Shown: piece after piece, positions 60,823-64,000 of the stretch
Numbering within the stretch: position 1 is the stretch's first letter
Layout of the letters: each line of letters starts with the position of its first letter
Assembly (NCBI GenBank): GCA_017619755.1
Contig: JAFZRU010000057.1
Coordinates: 1 to 64,000 of the forward strand
Length of the DNA: 64,000 nucleotides
From: Prevotella sp.
GTDB taxonomy: Bacteria; Bacteroidota; Bacteroidia; Bacteroidales; Bacteroidaceae
Direction: 5' to 3'
Notes under the pieces: model-generated
The model's input: only the letters and a program-made list of their open reading frames with translations
The model's database searches: none
Told to the model about the DNA's origin: nothing
Translations under genes and position numbers: made by a program

Positions 60823-62619
60823 TCACATCTTTTTCGACCAGGTGTCCTTCAGTCCCACGGTTTTGTTGAACACCGGGTGCTCCGGGGTGGACGTGGCATC
60901 GGGGGTGAAATAGCCGATGCGCTGGAACTGCAGGTAGCGGAGGGGTGCCATGGTGGCGGCGAAAGGCTCCACGTAGCAGTGTTTCAGCACGGTGAGCGAG
61001 TCGGGGTTGAGGAGTTGGCGCATGGCGTCCACGGTGTGGCATTGCTGCTGTTCGCGGAGGGCTGCCAGTTCGTCGCGTGGGTTCTCCACCTTCCATAGGC
61101 GGTCGTAGAGGCGCACCTCGGCCTCCACGGCGTTGTGGCATCCCACCCAGTGGAGCGTCTTGCCCTTGATTTTGCGGTCGGAGCCGGGTAGGCCGCTGCG
61201 GCTCGCCGGGTCGTAGGTGCAGTAGATGGTGGTCACGCGACCTTCCTCGTCCTCGTCGTAAGGATGCTCCTCGTCGCATTTCACGATGTAGGCGTTCTTC
61301 AGCCTCACCTCCTTGCCGGGGGCTAAGCGCAGGAATTTCTTCGTAGCCTCCTTTTGGAAGTCGTCGCGCTCTATCCACAGTTCACGGCCAAACTCCACGG
61401 TGTGTGTGCCGTCAGCCTCGTTTTCCGGGTTGTTGATGGCGGTGAGCTGCTCGTGTTGATCTTCGGGGTAGTTGGTCACCACCACCCGCACCGGGTCCAA
61501 CACGGCGGACACGCGGATGGCACGGCTGTTGAGGTCCTCGCGCACGGCGCTTTCCAACAGACCCATCTCGTTGAGGGCGTCGTAGGTGGTGTAACCTATC
61601 TTGTCGATGAACTTGGCGATGCTCTCCGGGCTGTAGCCTCTGCGTCGGAAACCGCAGATGGTGGGCATGCGCGGGTCGTCCCATCCGTCCACCAAGCCCT
61701 CTTTGACCAAGGCGAGGAGGTTGCGCTTCGACATCAGCGTGTAGCTGAGGTTGAGTTTGTTGAACTCCGTCTGCCTTGGCCCGAGGTAGGAGTTGAATGT
61801 CGCTGCGTCCATGGGCAGCGGCTTCCCCTCGGCTTGCAACTCTTGCATGTATTCGCGCATCCAGGTGACGAAGAGGTTGTAGAGGGGGCGGTGCTCCACG
61901 AACTCCAAAGTACAGAGGGAGTGTGTGACACCTTCGAGGTAGTCGCTCTGGCCGTGGGTGAAGTCATACATGGGGTATGCGTTCCACTTGTTGCCGGTGC
62001 GGATGTGCGGTATGTTCATCACGCGGTAGAGCAGTGGGTCGCGGAAGAGCATGTTGGGATGTGCCATGTCGATTTTCGCACGCAGCACGAGGGTTCCCGG
62101 TGTGGCCTCTCCGCTGTTCATAAACTCAAAGAGGCGCAGGTTCTCCTCCACCGGGCGGTTGCGGAAGGGGCTGTCGGTGCCGGCTTTTGTCGTCGTGCCT
62201 TTCTGCTGTGCTATCACCTCCGCGCTCTGCTCGTCGATATAGGCGCGGCCCTTGCGGATGAGCCATACGGCGAAGTCCCACAACTCCTGGAAATAGTCGC
62301 TCGCATAATAGACGTTGGCCCATTGGTAGCCAAGCCACTTGATGTCGTGCTCGATGCTCTCGATGTACTCCGTGTCCTCCTTTGTCGGGTTCGTGTCGTC
62401 GAAACGCAGGTTGCAGATGCCGCCATATTTCGATGCGATGCCGAAGTCCATTGCGATGGCTTTGGCGTGGCCGATGTGGAGGTAGCCGTTGGGCTCCGGG
62501 GGGAAGCGCGTCTGCACACGCCCTCCGTCGGTGCCTTCAGCCAGGTCTTTTTCCACTTGCTTTTCTATGAAGTTGAGGCTTCGTTTCTCGCTGCTGATGA
62601 TTTCGTCTGTTGTTGCCAT
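60823..62619 (-). CDS. glnS: Glutaminyl-tRNA synthetase
   Basis: Charges tRNA-Gln directly. ATG 62619 (ATTDEIISSEKRSLNFIEKQ) is chosen; the upstream frame crosses the promoter. In 598 residues the class I motifs are present: RFPPEPNGYLHIGHAKAIAM (HIGH) and LSYTLMSKRNLLALV (KMSKS-like MSKR). DDTNPTKEDTEYIESIEHDI follows HIGH as in GlnRS and separates it from GltX. The C-terminal beta-barrel anticodon domains end with PEHPVFNKTVGLKDTW. Slightly longer than E. coli GlnRS. A TPR and a DedA gene follow. Confidence 0.95.
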   Translation of the reverse strand: MATTDEIISSEKRSLNFIEKQVEKDLAEGTDGGRVQTRFPPEPNGYLHIGHAKAIAMDFGIASKYGGICNLRFDDTNPTKEDTEYIESIEHDIKWLGYQWANVYYASDYFQELWDFAVWLIRKGRAYIDEQSAEVIAQQKGTTTKAGTDSPFRNRPVEENLRLFEFMNSGEATPGTLVLRAKIDMAHPNMLFRDPLLYRVMNIPHIRTGNKWNAYPMYDFTHGQSDYLEGVTHSLCTLEFVEHRPLYNLFVTWMREYMQELQAEGKPLPMDAATFNSYLGPRQTEFNKLNLSYTLMSKRNLLALVKEGLVDGWDDPRMPTICGFRRRGYSPESIAKFIDKIGYTTYDALNEMGLLESAVREDLNSRAIRVSAVLDPVRVVVTNYPEDQHEQLTAINNPENEADGTHTVEFGRELWIERDDFQKEATKKFLRLAPGKEVRLKNAYIVKCDEEHPYDEDEEGRVTTIYCTYDPASRSGLPGSDRKIKGKTLHWVGCHNAVEAEVRLYDRLWKVENPRDELAALREQQQCHTVDAMRQLLNPDSLTVLKHCYVEPFAATMAPLRYLQFQRIGYFTPDATSTPEHPVFNKTVGLKDTWSKKM

Positions 62620-62678
62620 GGTCTTGCTTTGTTGAGTGTGGAGCGCCGCGACTGTCGCTGACGCTTGTCTTTGAAAAT

Positions 62679-62687
62679 GCAAAATTA
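62679..62687 (-). promoter_or_regulatory. -7 promoter box for glnS-TPR-dedA
   Basis: TAATTTTGC on the minus strand, 59 nt before the glnS ATG. Confidence 0.6.
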
Positions 62688-62861
62688 ATGCATTTTTGCA
62701 AAATATCATCCTTTCCACCTCTTTTTTTCTTCTTTTCTTCTTTAGAGAATCTATTCAGCACTTTCAACACGCACTCGACTTTGTCGCTTCGCTTGTCGAG
62801 GAATACGGGTATGGTTTGTCGATTTTTTCAGTAGATGGAGGACAAATAATGAATTTTTTCG

Positions 62862-62870
62862 TATTTTTGC
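62862..62870 (+). promoter_or_regulatory. -7 promoter box immediately before the sensor gene
   Basis: TATTTTTGC ends 7 nt before ATG 62878, so the predicted mRNA has almost no leader (or the second ATG at 62890 is the start). Confidence 0.55.
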
Positions 62871-62877
62871 AAGCAGA

Positions 62878-64000
62878 ATGAAAAAGGACATGATCAAGTT
62901 GGCTGTTGGTGCGCTGTTCATGGCGTCACTGCTGCTTTCCTGCTCCAAGGGTGGGGAGAGGTACCGCATCGGCGTGTCGCAATGCTCGGAGGACATCTGG
63001 CGTGACAAGCAAAATGCGGAGTTGAGGATGGGGGCTTACTTTCACGACAACGTGGATTTGAAGTTCGCTGCTGCATACGACAGTGATGAGCGGCAGGTTC
63101 AACAGATAGACAGTTTGGTTAACAGTGGCATCGACCTGCTGATTGTGGCCCCCAATCAGGTATCCACCATCTCACCCGCCATCGACCGCGCCTATGACAA
63201 GGGCATTCCCGTGATTGTATTTGAGCGGAAGACTAACTCACGGAAATACACCGCCTTCATCAGTGCCGACAACTATGAGATGGGGCGCGTGATGGGTGAG
63301 TATGTTGTCTCACGGCTCCATGGCAATGGCCGTGTGTTGGAACTTATGGGGCTGGAAGGCTCGTCGCCCGCCATAGAGCGGCACAATGGGTTCACTGATG
63401 CTTTGAAGAATGCCCCCGGTGTCTCGGTCATGGCATCCTTACAAGGCGATTGGACAGAGCCGACAGCATACGAAACCACCAAGAAATGGTTGTCAAGCAA
63501 CAAGGATGCACACATAGACTTGGTTTTCGGCATGAATGACCGCACTGCCATGGGGGCGCGCAAAGCCTTTGCGGAAATGGGTGGCTATTCACCGCTGTTT
63601 TGTGGCATTGACGGCCTTCCCGGTGAGAACGGTGGCATAAAGTTGGTGCTTGACTCATTGCTGGAGGCGTCATACATCTATCCCACCCACGGAGACCAGT
63701 TGATAGACCTGGCTGTTGACATACTTGACGGGAAACCATACGAAAAGGAGACCATGCTTATGTCCGCCCTTGTCACCCGCGACAATGCCAAGGTGCTGCT
63801 GATGCAGGGTGAGGAATTGATGCGACAAGCCGATCGACTGGACTTGCTACACCAAAAAGCCGACAACTACCTGCATGAACTCGATACGCGCCGCGTCATC
63901 AATTGGCTGGCCTTGGGAATCATCGTCCTGTTGTTGGTGGTGTTCGTTCTCTTTTATCTGTATCATCTGAGAAAAATTGCCTTGCAAAGAGAGCGAGTGG
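62878..64000 (+). CDS. Periplasmic sugar-binding sensor, probable hybrid two-component system (partial)
   Basis: The frame is open to the window end. It starts with a membrane/lipoprotein-like signal (KLAVGALFMASLLLSCSKGG), then a LacI/RbsB-type periplasmic binding domain (~28-300: YRIGVSQCSEDIWRDKQNAE, IDLLIVAPNQVSTISPAIDR, VLELMGLEGSSPAIERHNGF, LVFGMNDRTAMGARKAF), a coiled linker and a transmembrane helix (WLALGIIVLLLVVFVLFYLY, ~345-365). This is the front of a Bacteroidetes hybrid two-component system of the BT1754 fructose-sensor type, whose kinase, receiver and AraC parts would follow outside the window. That continuation is inferred. Confidence 0.82.
   Translation, partial: MKKDMIKLAVGALFMASLLLSCSKGGERYRIGVSQCSEDIWRDKQNAELRMGAYFHDNVDLKFAAAYDSDERQVQQIDSLVNSGIDLLIVAPNQVSTISPAIDRAYDKGIPVIVFERKTNSRKYTAFISADNYEMGRVMGEYVVSRLHGNGRVLELMGLEGSSPAIERHNGFTDALKNAPGVSVMASLQGDWTEPTAYETTKKWLSSNKDAHIDLVFGMNDRTAMGARKAFAEMGGYSPLFCGIDGLPGENGGIKLVLDSLLEASYIYPTHGDQLIDLAVDILDGKPYEKETMLMSALVTRDNAKVLLMQGEELMRQADRLDLLHQKADNYLHELDTRRVINWLALGIIVLLLVVFVLFYLYHLRKIALQRERV

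Overview
The window looks like a chromosomal segment of a Bacteroidales bacterium, most likely Prevotella or a close relative. Sequence signs are: type IX secretion-type C-terminal tails (YDIQGRQV-like) on several exported proteins, a SusC-unlike but Bacteroidetes-type TonB-dependent receptor, a periplasmic-binding/hybrid sensor gene at the right edge, the nusB-yajC-ybbR-coaE-DUF5606 block, a compact MenE, and above all promoters of the TAnnTTTG type in front of most transcription units. Genes are moderately GC-rich; the 53.2-58.7 kb part is clearly AT-richer.

Layout. 0-1.76 kb is a graveyard of RHS/YD-repeat fragments, one orphan secreted ORF, a 36-bp tandem repeat and an AAA-ATPase remnant. 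1.7-4.5 kb (minus) is lysS-gpsA. 4.7-10.9 kb (plus) is a menaquinone operon (hotdog thioesterase, menF, menD, menB, menC, menE). 10.9-15.3 kb (minus) holds two cassettes, each a large exported protein followed by a ~60-residue peptide. 15.6-20 kb has aroB (minus) and an outer-membrane TonB-type receptor (plus). 20-21.7 kb (minus) is rplY-pth-hslR. 21.9-28.9 kb (plus) is nusB-yajC-ybbR-coaE-DUF5606-pepT and a CPA2 antiporter. 28.9-37 kb (minus) has a GH27 alpha-galactosidase, lptD, a four-helix-bundle protein, an HD hydrolase and a carboxyltransferase. 37.2-40.4 kb (plus) has a lipoprotein and a repeat/dockerin protein. 40.4-41.7 kb (minus) is a queuosine-precursor unit (yhhQ-type transporter, queF) whose leader folds as a preQ1-I riboswitch by eye. 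41.8-50 kb has a thioredoxin-like protein, a Ca/Na antiporter, msrC, a trpB paralogue, a small dockerin protein, aspS, a winged-helix protein and a TPR protein. 50.1-53.1 kb is xylB-xylA. 53.2-54.4 kb is a repeat-rich spacer and a FISUMP-like exported protein. 54.5-58.6 kb is an AT-rich restriction-modification island with an XRE regulator. 58.7-62.6 kb (minus) is glnS-TPR-dedA. The right edge cuts a sugar-binding sensor gene.

The most interesting observations are the candidate preQ1 riboswitch abutting the start codon of the queuosine transporter; short tandem arrays that start at, and contain, the stop codons of several unrelated genes; the duplicated surface-protein plus small-peptide cassettes; and three genes whose -7 promoter box lies only 7-8 nt from the start codon, implying almost leaderless mRNAs. 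No tRNA, rRNA or CRISPR array was seen. All functional calls rest on reading the translated sequences from memory of the families; no database search was possible.
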